Of a stretch of DNA of 64,000 nucleotides, positions 35,626-44,347 are shown one piece after another (position 1 is the first letter of the stretch; every line of letters begins with the position of its first letter). The stretch covers positions 70,844 to 134,843 of the forward strand of contig JBIQJE010000008.1 in NCBI GenBank assembly GCA_044507625.1. The letters run 5' to 3'. The notes under the pieces are model-generated. The model did not search any database. It was given only the letters and a program-made list of their open reading frames with translations, and was not told the DNA's origin. This DNA comes from Hyphomicrobium_A sp044507625. GTDB taxonomy: Bacteria; Pseudomonadota; Alphaproteobacteria; Rhizobiales; Hyphomicrobiaceae. The position numbers and the translations under genes are program-made.

Positions 35626-36759
35626 CTAGATCAAGTATTCAATCTTGGTGAATGCCCTATTTGGGCGCAGGAACAGTGTATCGAACCTCGCACAAATGGT
35701 GCGTCGAGCGTTATAGCCATCGACTTGACGAAGCATGCCGAGATAGCTGTTGACGCTCTGACGCAGGGAATCGAGCACCGGGGCATCAAGCGGCCGGCCG
35801 GCATCTTCCCATTTCCTGATCCGGTGCTTGCAGCGCGCCACCGACGAACGGCGCAGATAGCACCGCCGCGGTTTCACCACGAAGCCGATGAAGTTGAAGC
35901 CGTGATGCACCATGTTGAGATGAATCTTTTTCGGATGCAGCGCGAGATGCAGGCGGTCCCGCAGGAAGGCGTCGATCTCGGAACAGTACCGCCGCAATTC
36001 CTGCGGATCCTCGTGAAACAGGATCGCATCGTCGACGTAGCGTCCGTAGTGCCGAACTTTAAGTGTGCGCTTCACGAATTGGTCCAGCGCGTTCAAGTAG
36101 ACGTTGGCGAAGAACTGGCTGGTCAGATTGCCGATCGGCAGCCCTATCCCCTCGGGCGCAAGCCGCAGGCTCTTGTGGCGCGGCACGCTCGCAAACAGTG
36201 CGGGCGTGGACTTATAGATTGCACCCTCGCGCGGGTCGTGCATGACCACCTGCGTCACCAGCCGTCGCAGCCATGGCTCCGGGGTTTTGGCGAGCACCAT
36301 ATCTAGCAGAATGCGCCGGTCGATGGAGTTGAAGAAATTGGCGATGTCGATCTTGAGGTAATGTGCCGGGCGGGAACAGCCGCACGTGATGGAACGCGCA
36401 AAACCCGCCACCCGGTCGCGGCCGTAGTGATTGCCGCGCCCTGGTATGCAGGCATAGCTGTCGTGGATGAAGCCCTTGTAGAAGCGGTCCCACACGGCAT
36501 TGTAGATGAGGTGATGCACGATACGGTCGCGGAAATCCGCCGCCCATATCTCCCTCACCTTGGGATGCGAGACGACAAACGCGATACTGCGCCCGATGCG
36601 GTATTGGCCGGACTCAAGATCACGCCACAGCTTGACGAGGTTGGATTCCAGAGCGATCTCGAAGGCAAGCTGGTTATGCGTGTTCCGTTTGCCCTTCCGG
36701 CATTCAAAATACGCATCGAACACGGCGTCGATGGTAAGCTCGGCCGGCGTCACGCACAC
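35626..36759 (-). CDS. Diversity-generating retroelement reverse transcriptase
   Basis: A 377-aa reverse transcriptase. The catalytic box is YVDD (241-244), and the motif GLPIGNLTSQ (206-215) is the form typical of DGR enzymes. KIDIANFFNSIDRRIL is the first catalytic Asp region, and HLALHPKKIHL and FNFIGFVV follow. It makes cDNA from the template-repeat RNA, misreading adenines, and the product replaces the variable repeat in the target gene. The template repeat begins 31 bp upstream of the gene, then avd, then the target, all on the minus strand. Confidence 0.95.
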   Translation of the reverse strand: MCVTPAELTIDAVFDAYFECRKGKRNTHNQLAFEIALESNLVKLWRDLESGQYRIGRSIAFVVSHPKVREIWAADFRDRIVHHLIYNAVWDRFYKGFIHDSYACIPGRGNHYGRDRVAGFARSITCGCSRPAHYLKIDIANFFNSIDRRILLDMVLAKTPEPWLRRLVTQVVMHDPREGAIYKSTPALFASVPRHKSLRLAPEGIGLPIGNLTSQFFANVYLNALDQFVKRTLKVRHYGRYVDDAILFHEDPQELRRYCSEIDAFLRDRLHLALHPKKIHLNMVHHGFNFIGFVVKPRRCYLRRSSVARCKHRIRKWEDAGRPLDAPVLDSLRQSVNSYLGMLRQVDGYNARRTICARFDTLFLRPNRAFTKIEYLI

Positions 36760-36789
36760 CGAGCCGGTATGGGTTTCGGGGAAGCGGCT

Positions 36790-36902
36790 TCATCACCGGG
36801 CACACCGGACGAGGCGGGCATTGTTCTTATTGTTGTTGTTCTGATTGCCGTCGCTGAACCGTTGATTCCACGCATTGTTGTTATTATTCTCCGACGCGGA
36901 CC
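36790..36902 (-). repeat. DGR template repeat (TR)
   Basis: 113 bp that align without gaps to 37511-37623. Read on the minus strand it has 13 AAC/AAT codons in the target frame. Of the 17 differences from the variable repeat, 16 fall on template adenines (36821, 36825, 36830, 36833, 36834, 36836, 36839, 36846, 36862, 36866, 36867, 36875, 36876, 36878, 36879, 36887). The remaining one (36795) lies at the 3' end, in the stretch that distinguishes IMH* from IMH. Confidence 0.96.
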
Positions 36903-37072
36903 TCCGGCTCCGAGGCGGCTCCCACCGTTAGATGACGGACTCCTGGCGCGCGAACGGAGAAGACTCGCCCCGCCGCAGCCTTCACCGCCGCCGTTTGCGG
37001 CTGCGGGTCTTCTCTGGTTGGGGCCAAGGCCCCAACCGCCGCCATCCGAGATGAATATGCGCGCCGGGCGGG

Positions 37073-37444
37073 TCACGTTGTCCCCGCCCGTTCTGGCTCC
37101 ATCTTCCCCGAACTTTTGAGCCATCCCTGCGCCTGGCGCCCCAGATTGTCCGTCATTTCGGCCAAACGGGCGTAGTGCTTCCTTTGCAGGATGCGCATGT
37201 CATGGCTGACCCGAATAAGCACCTGGATGATCTGAATCCGTTCCAGGATGGATTGAATGTATTCCGTCTTGCTGTGGCTGGAATTGGCACGATAGATGAA
37301 CACCACCAGCCCGACGATTTCGTCCTTGATGTTCTGGCCGAGCGTGTATTTGTACTCGCGCGGGAACAGCTTCGTTGCCTGCATGACCAGCAGCAGCAGA
37401 TCGTAGGTCTGCTTGTAAATGGGAAGGTGCTCGTACTTGGCCAT
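37073..37444 (-). CDS. avd: Avd, DGR accessory variability determinant
   Basis: A 123-aa, basic, all-helical protein (MAKYEHLPIYKQTYDLLLLVMQATKLFPREYKYTLGQNI...) of the Avd / 23S rRNA-intervening-sequence family, a four-helix bundle. Avd forms a barrel-like pentamer that binds the DGR reverse transcriptase and RNA and is required for retrohoming. ATG 37444 is preferred over the upstream GTG in the same frame. It lies between target gene and template repeat, the classic position. Confidence 0.93.
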   Translation of the reverse strand: MAKYEHLPIYKQTYDLLLLVMQATKLFPREYKYTLGQNIKDEIVGLVVFIYRANSSHSKTEYIQSILERIQIIQVLIRVSHDMRILQRKHYARLAEMTDNLGRQAQGWLKSSGKMEPERAGTT

Positions 37445-37510
37445 GGTCGAAACACTCAAAAATTGCCGGCCGCTGCGCGGCGCGGTTAAATTATTAAATA
37501 ACTAAATCAC

Positions 37511-37623
37511 TCATCTCCGGGCACACCGGACGAGGCGGGCACTGTCCTTAGTGCCGCTGCTCTGATGGCCGTCGCTGAACCGCTGAAGCCACGCAAGGAC
37601 GTTATTAATCTCCGACGCGGACC
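37511..37623 (-). repeat. DGR variable repeat (VR)
   Basis: The last 113 bp of the target gene including its stop codon. Compared with the template, 15 substitutions alter 11 of 13 Asn codons (residues 1256, 1259, 1260, 1263, 1270, 1272-1275, 1277, 1278) and one is silent (Gln1264). The GC-rich final 30 bp (37511-37540) match apart from one base and form the likely IMH. Confidence 0.96.
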
Positions 37624-40600
37624 AGTAATATGTCCCACCACCATCAAAACCGCCGATGGCAATTCGATGCACGTAGAATGTCGCGAGTTCATCCTTTGCC
37701 GGCAAATACCAATCGTCATGTCCGTATGCGTCCAGATTGGCGCAATACAGGGCGGCCTCATATGGTCCTCCCGCATCCGTCAATGTCACAAGCCCACCGG
37801 TGTTTAACAGGCCGGTTACTGGGGATGTGTAGCCCGTCACTGTCCAGTTGGCGGAGCCATTGTTCCAGGATTTGCTCAGGCGCGTGCCGGTGCAGGTTGA
37901 CGTACCGCTGTCCCACGTCATCCCGGCATCGCATGGCGTTGTGTACATCAAGACATTACCATCAGCCGTTATTCCGGCTACGACTGTGCCGTCCGGGCAA
38001 ATTGCACCCGGTGCCGTTACCCCGCAGCCATTAGTTGCCGTGATGCTCCACGGTGTTGAGGTTGTATCACCTATCGTGACGGTCGTGCTCACGGTTCCCC
38101 CGGGCGTAGCCCCTGCATTCATCCTCAGCGCAATCGTGTCGCCCGTCGTGAAGCCGGATAACGGTGACGCGCCCCATGCGCCGCCGTTGCGGGATATGGC
38201 CGTGCAATTGGTGCAGGTGGCGGTCAGCGGCCCGACAAATCCTGTCAGCGTCACAGCATCGCTTGTGTAGGTCATGCCCGTCGTGGCATCGACAATATCG
38301 ACAAACGAGAATGGGGCGGGGCCGCTGGCGGACAAAGTCGTCACGGTCCACGGCATGGACACAGTGCTGCCGACCGTGGCCGATGCCATGATCGGGGTGT
38401 TGTTGGCAGCGCTCGAAAGCACCCGTATCGCGATGGTGTCGCCTGCGGTAAAGCCGTTTACAACCGTGCCGCCCCAAACACCGTTACGCGCGATGGCGGT
38501 GCAATTCGCGCAGGTGGCCGTCAATGTGCCCGGAAATCCTGTCAGCGTCACCGCGTTGCTGGTGACGGTGTTGCTGGTCGGCACGCCAGTCTGATTGACG
38601 AATCCAAAAGAGATTGGCCCCGACATGGGCGAGAAGAAAGGACTCCAGCCCGTCCCGTCATAGAAATTCGGGAAATTCGTGGTGGTGTTGAAGATGATAA
38701 GGCCCGTCGCCGGGTTGCTTATTGCATTGCGCTGGGATTCTGTCATGCGCGGCGGCAGGAAGCCGCTGGCGGTGGACGCCACTTCAAGCGCAGCGGAACT
38801 GCTGGGCGTTGCGGTGCCGATACCGACATTGCCCGTGCCGCCCTTGACCGTCAGCCGCGTCGCCAGAGCCTGTTGCGCCGTTCCCGACGCACCGACTGTC
38901 GCCGTAAGAATACGCACATCGCCGGGCGCACCTGCGCCAGTGTTGCGTCCGCCCGCCAAAGACAGGTGACCGCCTGCCAGATCGGTTCCATCAGCGCCGG
39001 AACCGTTGATTGTGTAGTCGAGGGGGGTCGTCGATTTTGGCCCGCTACCAAAAAACACATTCGCGATCGACAGTGCGTTGCCGCCGGTACCGCCTGCAAC
39101 GAACTGGTTGTTGCCCGTGAGCGCACTTTGCCGGCCCATGGCAATACCGCTGAAGGTGCTGGAACCCGCACTTAGTCCAATTGCTACGCTGCCGGAGGTT
39201 GCACGGGATGCGCTGCCTATCGCGATGCCGCTGCCATCACCGCTAGTCACCGCGTTGCCGCCGACGGCGATACCACCTAAGAGAGCGGATGCGCCTTGCC
39301 CAACGGCGACACCCAATCCGGATGACGTTGCGCCGCTACCAACCACAACGCTCGATGCGACGGCATTTGTATTCGTGCCTATGGCGATGGAGTCAGCGTT
39401 TGTGGCCGTGGCCGATTTCCCGATGCGGATGGGGATACCGTTGCTGCCGTTGAAGGTCGTATCAGCGAGAATGCTAATGGCGTTGGTGAAGCGCAGGCTG
39501 TTAGAGGCTTGCAAGCGCATCTCTCCCGCCACGTCGAGCGCATATTGCGGCGATGTCGTGCCAACGCCAAGGCGCTTGCTGGTGTTGTCCCAGTGCAGAA
39601 GCGGGTCCGCGCCGAGGTCGTTGCCGTCGCGGAACTGAATGTCGCCGTCATTGCCCGCGACATCGACCTGGGCTGGGCCGAGCAGTGCGATGTTTTTGGC
39701 TATCCATTTGCTGTTCTCGTCGTCCCACGCCAGGACGTCGTCATTGTTGGGCGTCGGCACCTCCACGTCACCGATATCGTCCAGCCTGTCGATGGCGCTG
39801 ATGCTCTTGAAGCTTGTGCCGTCGCAGATTTGAAGCTGCGGCGAATTCCACGCGATCATCCCGGTTTTCGATGCGCTGCAGACCGCATCGGCGCCGATTT
39901 TCACGCCGCCTACGATGTCGAGCTTGGCGGCGGGTGAAGTGGTTCCGATGCCGACGGTGTTGGCTGTAGAATCGACAAATAAGGTATTGGCGTCGATGGT
40001 CGTATTGCCGGCAACATCCAGTGTGTCGCCGAGTGTCGTCGCGCCCGTCACCCCTAGCATATCGGAGAGTGTCGTGGCGCCGGTGACGAGCAAAGTGTTG
40101 CCCAGCGTTGTCGCGCCGGTCACGTCCAATGTTCCTGCGATAGCCGTGTTGCCGGTTGCGGCATCTACCGTCAGCTTGTCTGTATTCACCGCGACGTTGC
40201 CAGCAATGTCGAGTGTATCGGACAGCGTTGTGGCTCCGAGTACATCCATCGTATCGGAGAAGGTAGCGGCACTGGTGACGCCGAGCGTGCCGCCGATGAC
40301 GGTGTTGCCGGAGGCGCCGAACGTGCCGGTTACGTCAAGGGTGTAGGCGGACGGCGTGCCGCCGATGCCAAGGCGCTTGGCGCTGTTGTCCCAATACAGG
40401 TTGCCATCTCCCGCGAAGCCGCCCGCCCCGTCGTTGAACTGCACATGGCCCGCGCTGCCGCCGGGCGGCGTGCGCACTTCCACCCATCCACCCGCGCCGT
40501 CGCAGAGTTCCAGGTCGTCCCGGTCGGCGTTGAGCCGCAGCGAACCTTTTTCAGTAGCGGTACACGTGGTGGCGCCGCCGCCATCCGAATCCAGCAGCAG

Positions 40601-41374
40601 CCCACCGTCGAGCGCAACGGTGTCACTTGACTTGGCGGAGATGATGCTGGTGGTGATACCCAGGAAATCCCCAATGCCGGTGTCGCGGTTGATGCTGACG
40701 CTAACCGCGCTGCCTGCAGCGTTCTTCAACTCGGCTTTGGATTGATCGCTGGTGTTCAGCGTCCACAAGCCATTGCTGGACGCTGTCGCCTCGGCATAGG
40801 TGTAGCTGAAGATCAGGTCGTCCGATCCGCTCGACTTCGTGACCTGCACCGGGCCGCCAGCATAGGCCGAGCAGGTCGTCTGAAACTGTTTGTCAGGCCC
40901 CGCCGCAATGATGGCGATGACCGGCTGGATGGAGGCCGAGGCCGTGTTGTCGCCCGTCAGGCGTTTGGTTGAGGAATTCGTCGTACCGTGGTCCCATACG
41001 CAATAGCCGTATTTGGTGCCCCACGGATCGGTCAGCGAAAGACCGAGCGTCAGCGGCAGGAAGCCGCCATTCACCGGTCCTGTCTCTCCGCCTGCCGGGG
41101 CGACGAATTCAGCAGGTTCGATTATGCCGTCGCCGTCCGGGTCGCCGCCCGCCACGCCGCCCACGGCGGCGTTGACTAGGATTTTGGCGTCCATCAGCAG
41201 GTTGTTTTCGGCGATGTTCCTTTGCGTCACCCGCGTGACGGTCGTTACAGGGCCGGTCAGCGCCTGCATGCTCACGGCGCCGAGCACCCCGACAAGGGCG
41301 ACCGCGCCAAACAGCATCGCGAAGATGTTGCCGCGTTCACAGCGAAGGTGATTAAAGGAAGCCCACGATTTCAT
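37511..41374 (-). CDS. DGR target: large membrane-anchored fibre-like protein with variable C-terminal domain
   Basis: A 1,287-aa protein. After a short basic N-terminus (MKSWASFNHLRCERGN) a hydrophobic helix (IFAMLFGAVALVGVLGAVSM, about 17-36) looks like a signal anchor or pilin/TadE-like segment. Long Gly/Thr/Ala-rich beta repeats follow. Some resemble phage tail-fibre modules (WDNTSKRLGVGTTSP) and some YadA-type head repeats (SIAIGTNTNAVASSVVVGSG). Two tandem Ig-like repeats (VTLTGF-G-LTATC-NCTAI-RNG) come next, then a DUF1566/Lcl-type domain (DDWYLPAKDELATFY, YYWSASE, ARLVRCARR) that carries the variable residues. Display outside the cytoplasm is inferred. Start 41374 is set by an ATGA overlap with the upstream small gene. 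Confidence 0.92.
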   Translation of the reverse strand: MKSWASFNHLRCERGNIFAMLFGAVALVGVLGAVSMQALTGPVTTVTRVTQRNIAENNLLMDAKILVNAAVGGVAGGDPDGDGIIEPAEFVAPAGGETGPVNGGFLPLTLGLSLTDPWGTKYGYCVWDHGTTNSSTKRLTGDNTASASIQPVIAIIAAGPDKQFQTTCSAYAGGPVQVTKSSGSDDLIFSYTYAEATASSNGLWTLNTSDQSKAELKNAAGSAVSVSINRDTGIGDFLGITTSIISAKSSDTVALDGGLLLDSDGGGATTCTATEKGSLRLNADRDDLELCDGAGGWVEVRTPPGGSAGHVQFNDGAGGFAGDGNLYWDNSAKRLGIGGTPSAYTLDVTGTFGASGNTVIGGTLGVTSAATFSDTMDVLGATTLSDTLDIAGNVAVNTDKLTVDAATGNTAIAGTLDVTGATTLGNTLLVTGATTLSDMLGVTGATTLGDTLDVAGNTTIDANTLFVDSTANTVGIGTTSPAAKLDIVGGVKIGADAVCSASKTGMIAWNSPQLQICDGTSFKSISAIDRLDDIGDVEVPTPNNDDVLAWDDENSKWIAKNIALLGPAQVDVAGNDGDIQFRDGNDLGADPLLHWDNTSKRLGVGTTSPQYALDVAGEMRLQASNSLRFTNAISILADTTFNGSNGIPIRIGKSATATNADSIAIGTNTNAVASSVVVGSGATSSGLGVAVGQGASALLGGIAVGGNAVTSGDGSGIAIGSASRATSGSVAIGLSAGSSTFSGIAMGRQSALTGNNQFVAGGTGGNALSIANVFFGSGPKSTTPLDYTINGSGADGTDLAGGHLSLAGGRNTGAGAPGDVRILTATVGASGTAQQALATRLTVKGGTGNVGIGTATPSSSAALEVASTASGFLPPRMTESQRNAISNPATGLIIFNTTTNFPNFYDGTGWSPFFSPMSGPISFGFVNQTGVPTSNTVTSNAVTLTGFPGTLTATCANCTAIARNGVWGGTVVNGFTAGDTIAIRVLSSAANNTPIMASATVGSTVSMPWTVTTLSASGPAPFSFVDIVDATTGMTYTSDAVTLTGFVGPLTATCTNCTAISRNGGAWGASPLSGFTTGDTIALRMNAGATPGGTVSTTVTIGDTTSTPWSITATNGCGVTAPGAICPDGTVVAGITADGNVLMYTTPCDAGMTWDSGTSTCTGTRLSKSWNNGSANWTVTGYTSPVTGLLNTGGLVTLTDAGGPYEAALYCANLDAYGHDDWYLPAKDELATFYVHRIAIGGFDGGGTYYWSASEINNVLAWLQRFSDGHQSSGTKDSARLVRCARR

Positions 41375-41568
41375 GAGCCTCCAACATGGAGTGCCTTGGC
41401 GACGCCAAGCGCATTTTGGCTCCAGACAGACACCCAAACATAGCTGATGATCATTGCTGCCAGCGCGCAGCTCAGCAGCATGACCAGCGCCCACACCAGG
41501 CGTTCGAGCCGGACCAGCCGTTGCTCCGTCCGATTGTCCTCGCTTGTGTCAATAGCTCCGCTATCCAC
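41371..41568 (-). CDS. Small single-span membrane protein upstream of the DGR target
   Basis: A 65-aa protein with a charged N-terminus (DNRTEQRLVRLERLV) and one hydrophobic segment (ALVMLLSCALAAMIISYVWVSV). Its stop overlaps the target start as ATGA, so the two are translationally coupled. It could assist export or anchoring of the variable protein; no family is recognised. Confidence 0.7.
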   Translation of the reverse strand: MDSGAIDTSEDNRTEQRLVRLERLVWALVMLLSCALAAMIISYVWVSVWSQNALGVAKALHVGGS

Positions 41569-41695
41569 GCTTCCCCGACTATTTGAAGTTCACAGTCCGA
41601 CCGCCCACCAACCATCCATTTTGCGCGTGGGGGATCAGGGGCGGCCGGACCGTAAACTCGTCGCCGATCAGGGTTTCACGTTGCCTTTCGTTCAC

Positions 41696-41926
41696 CTACC
41701 TTTGTTCACTAACGTCAGCACCGCCTCTTCGCCTTATTGCCTGAAGAAGGCGAATTGCTATGGCCATGTCCTCATGGGTCAGTGGCCTCCCATCCTGGAA
41801 GTGCTTGAGCAGCGCCTGGCACGTCCGCATCTCCGGCCCGGTCAGACTGAACGTCTCCGGCGCCGCCAGACAGCGCAGGACCAATTGATAATCCGAATCC
41901 TGGACTTGAAGCGGAAGCCTGTTCAT
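41696..41926 (-). CDS. Small hypothetical protein
   Basis: A 76-aa, helical-looking product (MNRLPLQVQDSDYQLVLRCLAAPETFSLTGPEM...). No family is recognised. It lies on the same strand, 127 bp upstream of the small membrane protein gene, and may belong to the DGR target operon. Confidence 0.5.
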   Translation of the reverse strand: MNRLPLQVQDSDYQLVLRCLAAPETFSLTGPEMRTCQALLKHFQDGRPLTHEDMAIAIRLLQAIRRRGGADVSEQR

Positions 41927-42071
41927 TGGACCGCCTTCCGCGCAGAGCTGCGGATTGTCAGAGCCCGGCCCACATTCTTCGGAACATCAAAGAGCAAATT
42001 CCGAACACCCGCCCACAGAGCTTGTGGAAGCCAGTGACCGGGTATCCGGATTCTGTGTGCGTCGCGGCTGT

Positions 42072-42392
42072 TCACTCACCCTCGCTGGCCGGGGGTTTCG
42101 TCATGTCGTAGCTGTTGGGGATATGTGTCTGGCCGTCGAAGGCCGGAGTTCCGCTGCTTAACCCGCGAAGTTTTTCGTCCAACCGCCTAACGGCGCGCGC
42201 AAGGCAAACCAGTGCGGCGCGGTCGGGACCGGAAAGTCTATCTGATTGACGATCGAGAATCTGTTCGGCGCGCGCCGCTGTTGCTGAGATGGCGTCTGGG
42301 CATGTTTCAGGGAATTCCGCGCGCAGCTCTGCGGGGAATATGCTCCCCGCCAGAATCCCACCTGCCAGCAATGCAGTCAGCAACCGCGTCAT
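42072..42392 (-). CDS. Secreted hypothetical protein
   Basis: A 106-aa protein with a typical signal peptide (MTRLLTALLAGGILAGSIFP, then AELRA before the predicted cut) and two Cys residues in the mature part. The start at 42392 is chosen because GGGGAGC precedes it and because the signal peptide begins there, although the frame is open upstream. Possible fourth member of the same-strand group with the DGR target. Confidence 0.6.
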   Translation of the reverse strand: MTRLLTALLAGGILAGSIFPAELRAEFPETCPDAISATAARAEQILDRQSDRLSGPDRAALVCLARAVRRLDEKLRGLSSGTPAFDGQTHIPNSYDMTKPPASEGE

Positions 42393-42863
42393 CAAGCTCC
42401 CCTTATGGCAAATAGCCAACCAACCGGCAGCAAGCAGGCTGGTGGCCGGGAGTTGATAACCGCTGATGTTGAGACGGCGCGGCGCTTTTTGGCCGCGAGG
42501 CTTGGACATATAACGCCGCCTCCCGGCCATGAGACCGAGAAGCGACACAAAATCCGGCTGTGTCTGCCGCAACATCATGGGGTTATCACGCCCCAGCTGA
42601 CATATGTCAGCTATTGATCAGTGTACGTTATTTTTCGGGGAAGGGTCAATGGAATAGGCCCGGGTCCAGCTGGGCGGGTCTTCTCGGCAATCGGGCAAAT
42701 CTCGGTTTGCATGATTGCAAACAGAGGCGGGCAGCAGGCTCCGCTTCCGATGACATGGAAGCGGTGCATTCATTGTCCAGTGGCACTGAGAGAATTTTTT
42801 ACGCGCCAGGTGACACAGCCGGAAGGCATGGCGCGAAGCGTCGAGGCGCTCCGATTTCAGTCG
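42393..42863. other. Non-coding spacer
   Basis: No supported gene. An A+T-richer stretch around 42600-42655 (including GTACGTTATTTTTC) separates the DGR-associated genes from the parA operon and may hold the promoter for the former. Confidence 0.5.
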
Positions 42864-43271
42864 TTACCCGGTCCGATTGTTGCCCCGGATGCGGCGGCCA
42901 TCCTCGATCATGTCGGGCTCTGCAATGGAGACGCCGTAAGCCTGCAAGGCGCTCATGATGACATGACGCACGCTCGTCTGCCCGTGGGCGGCGCGAATCT
43001 TCAGATCGGTCCAGACATAGTCGGGAAGCTCGACACTGAGCGCCTTCATGCGGCTGCGCGGCGTTGCGGCGCTTTCGGGGACAACAGCGGCCTCTTCCAC
43101 CGGATCCGGTTTCTGCTTCGGCGCGGGCGCTGCGGTGGGCGCCTCCCCTGCCCCGCGCTCTTTGGGTTTGACCAGCGCGCCGACGCCCTTGTCACGGGCA
43201 AGACGCTCTAGCTCCGCATCGAGATCATTCGTAACGGGCATGAAGGCCGGGCGTTGCTGTTTCATGGTCAT
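42864..43271 (-). CDS. Ribbon-helix-helix-type partner of ParA
   Basis: A 135-aa protein with a long disordered, Pro/Ala-rich N-terminal region. A C-terminal domain (MKALSVELPDYVWTDLKIRAAHGQTSVRHVIMSALQAYGV) looks like a ribbon-helix-helix DNA-binding fold. Directly downstream of parA with an ATGA overlap, it is the likely centromere-binding protein. Confidence 0.7.
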   Translation of the reverse strand: MTMKQQRPAFMPVTNDLDAELERLARDKGVGALVKPKERGAGEAPTAAPAPKQKPDPVEEAAVVPESAATPRSRMKALSVELPDYVWTDLKIRAAHGQTSVRHVIMSALQAYGVSIAEPDMIEDGRRIRGNNRTG

Positions 43272-43939
43272 CCTGCCTTCCGAAGCTCTTCTGTGCCGTG
43301 TTCTTCAACAATGGCGCGGATCTCGGCGAGGAGACTCAGCACCTCGGCCCCTGCCCCCTTCCCTGTCTCCGTGACCGTCGGCGGCTGGCCGTTCAGGAAC
43401 ATCTCGCGGTAGGCCGAGCGCTCGACGAGCGCGGTGCGAAAGAGCGGCACGCCGAGCCGCGCAAGCTCCGCATAGGCGAAGTCAGCGACGCGTGTGCGCA
43501 GGGGATAGACCTTGGTGAGCAGCAGGCGATACGGGATTGGCCGGCTGGTGGTCTCGCGCACGTCGCGTATGTCGCTGATGACGACGAGCGCCTCGCGCAG
43601 ATCCGGCTCGGATGCCTGGGCAGGGATGACGACAAGGTCGGAGCGCGCCAGCGCCTTGAACAAGGTGACCTCCCGGCTGCCCGGCAGATCGATGCAGATA
43701 TGATCGTAGCGCCCGGACCCTTCGGCCTCGCGGAAGAACTCTCCGAATTTCTGCGGATCAATCGCGGCGACGGTCAGGTTCTCGATGGGCGCCTTGCGCG
43801 CCCATCGGTCGAGCGTGCGGTTCTGGTCGAGATCGATGAGCAGGACGCGGGCGCCCTCGAGGGCAAGCGCGGCGGCGATGCAGGCGCAGGTGGTGGACTT
43901 CCCTACTCCGCCCTTTGAGGACGCAAACGTGACAATCAT
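43268..43939 (-). CDS. parA: ParA-family partition ATPase
   Basis: A 223-aa ParA/MinD-type ATPase. The deviant Walker A is SSKGGVGKST (about 7-16), the A'-like segment is VLLIDLDQNRT, and Walker B is HICIDLPGS. The small size and missing N-terminal HTH fit plasmid type Ib ParA. The start at 43939 (MIVTFASSKGG) is chosen from the fold. The repeated TTTGCA words upstream could be its centromere. Confidence 0.92.
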   Translation of the reverse strand: MIVTFASSKGGVGKSTTCACIAAALALEGARVLLIDLDQNRTLDRWARKAPIENLTVAAIDPQKFGEFFREAEGSGRYDHICIDLPGSREVTLFKALARSDLVVIPAQASEPDLREALVVISDIRDVRETTSRPIPYRLLLTKVYPLRTRVADFAYAELARLGVPLFRTALVERSAYREMFLNGQPPTVTETGKGAGAEVLSLLAEIRAIVEEHGTEELRKAG

Positions 43940-44347
43940 GCAAAAGACCGGAACATCAATTGAGCAAATATGGACTTGGGTAAATGTACATCTGAACACT
44001 TCAACATTTTTAGGCTACCGGATTCGTTCAATCCGCCAAGTCGAATTTTGCAGCGTTCCGCAATTGTGAAATGGCGCAAGTCGCGGATTGCGAAGATAGA
44101 CAAGAGTGCAAAACAGCAAATGCTATGATGTGTATTTGCAAAAATGCGGCTTCCATCAAAACTGCAATTCCGTGTTTCTACATTTGCTGAGTGGTGGGGG
44201 ACGGGGAGGCGAACCACTGCCCCAGCTCCTTCGCGGGAAGGGCAGGGCATTCTGCCGCCCGGCCATCATGCGCGCAGCCACGGCGCCTCGCGCCGTCGGC
44301 AACACAGATGCTCGGTTGCGGATTTGCACATTTGTGGATTTGCAGAT
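43940..44347. repeat. Upstream region of parA with repeated TTTGCA/TGCAAA words
   Basis: This gene-free stretch contains many ATTTGCA-like words in both orientations. They lie near 43939, 43963, 44046, 44107, 44115, 44133, 44181, 44321 and 44338. The last two form GGATTTGCA twice, 17 bases apart. Such clustering ahead of a plasmid parA suggests a centromere or operator. Confidence 0.5.

Noticed and set aside
36750..37124. Small frame covering the template repeat as a gene
   Set aside because: The segment is the DGR template; its apparent protein only mirrors another frame of the repeat and has no ribosome-binding site.
37511..41374. Calling the DGR target a trimeric autotransporter adhesin
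   Set aside because: YadA-head-like repeats are present, but the C-terminus is the DUF1566/VR domain, with no outer-membrane anchor barrel.
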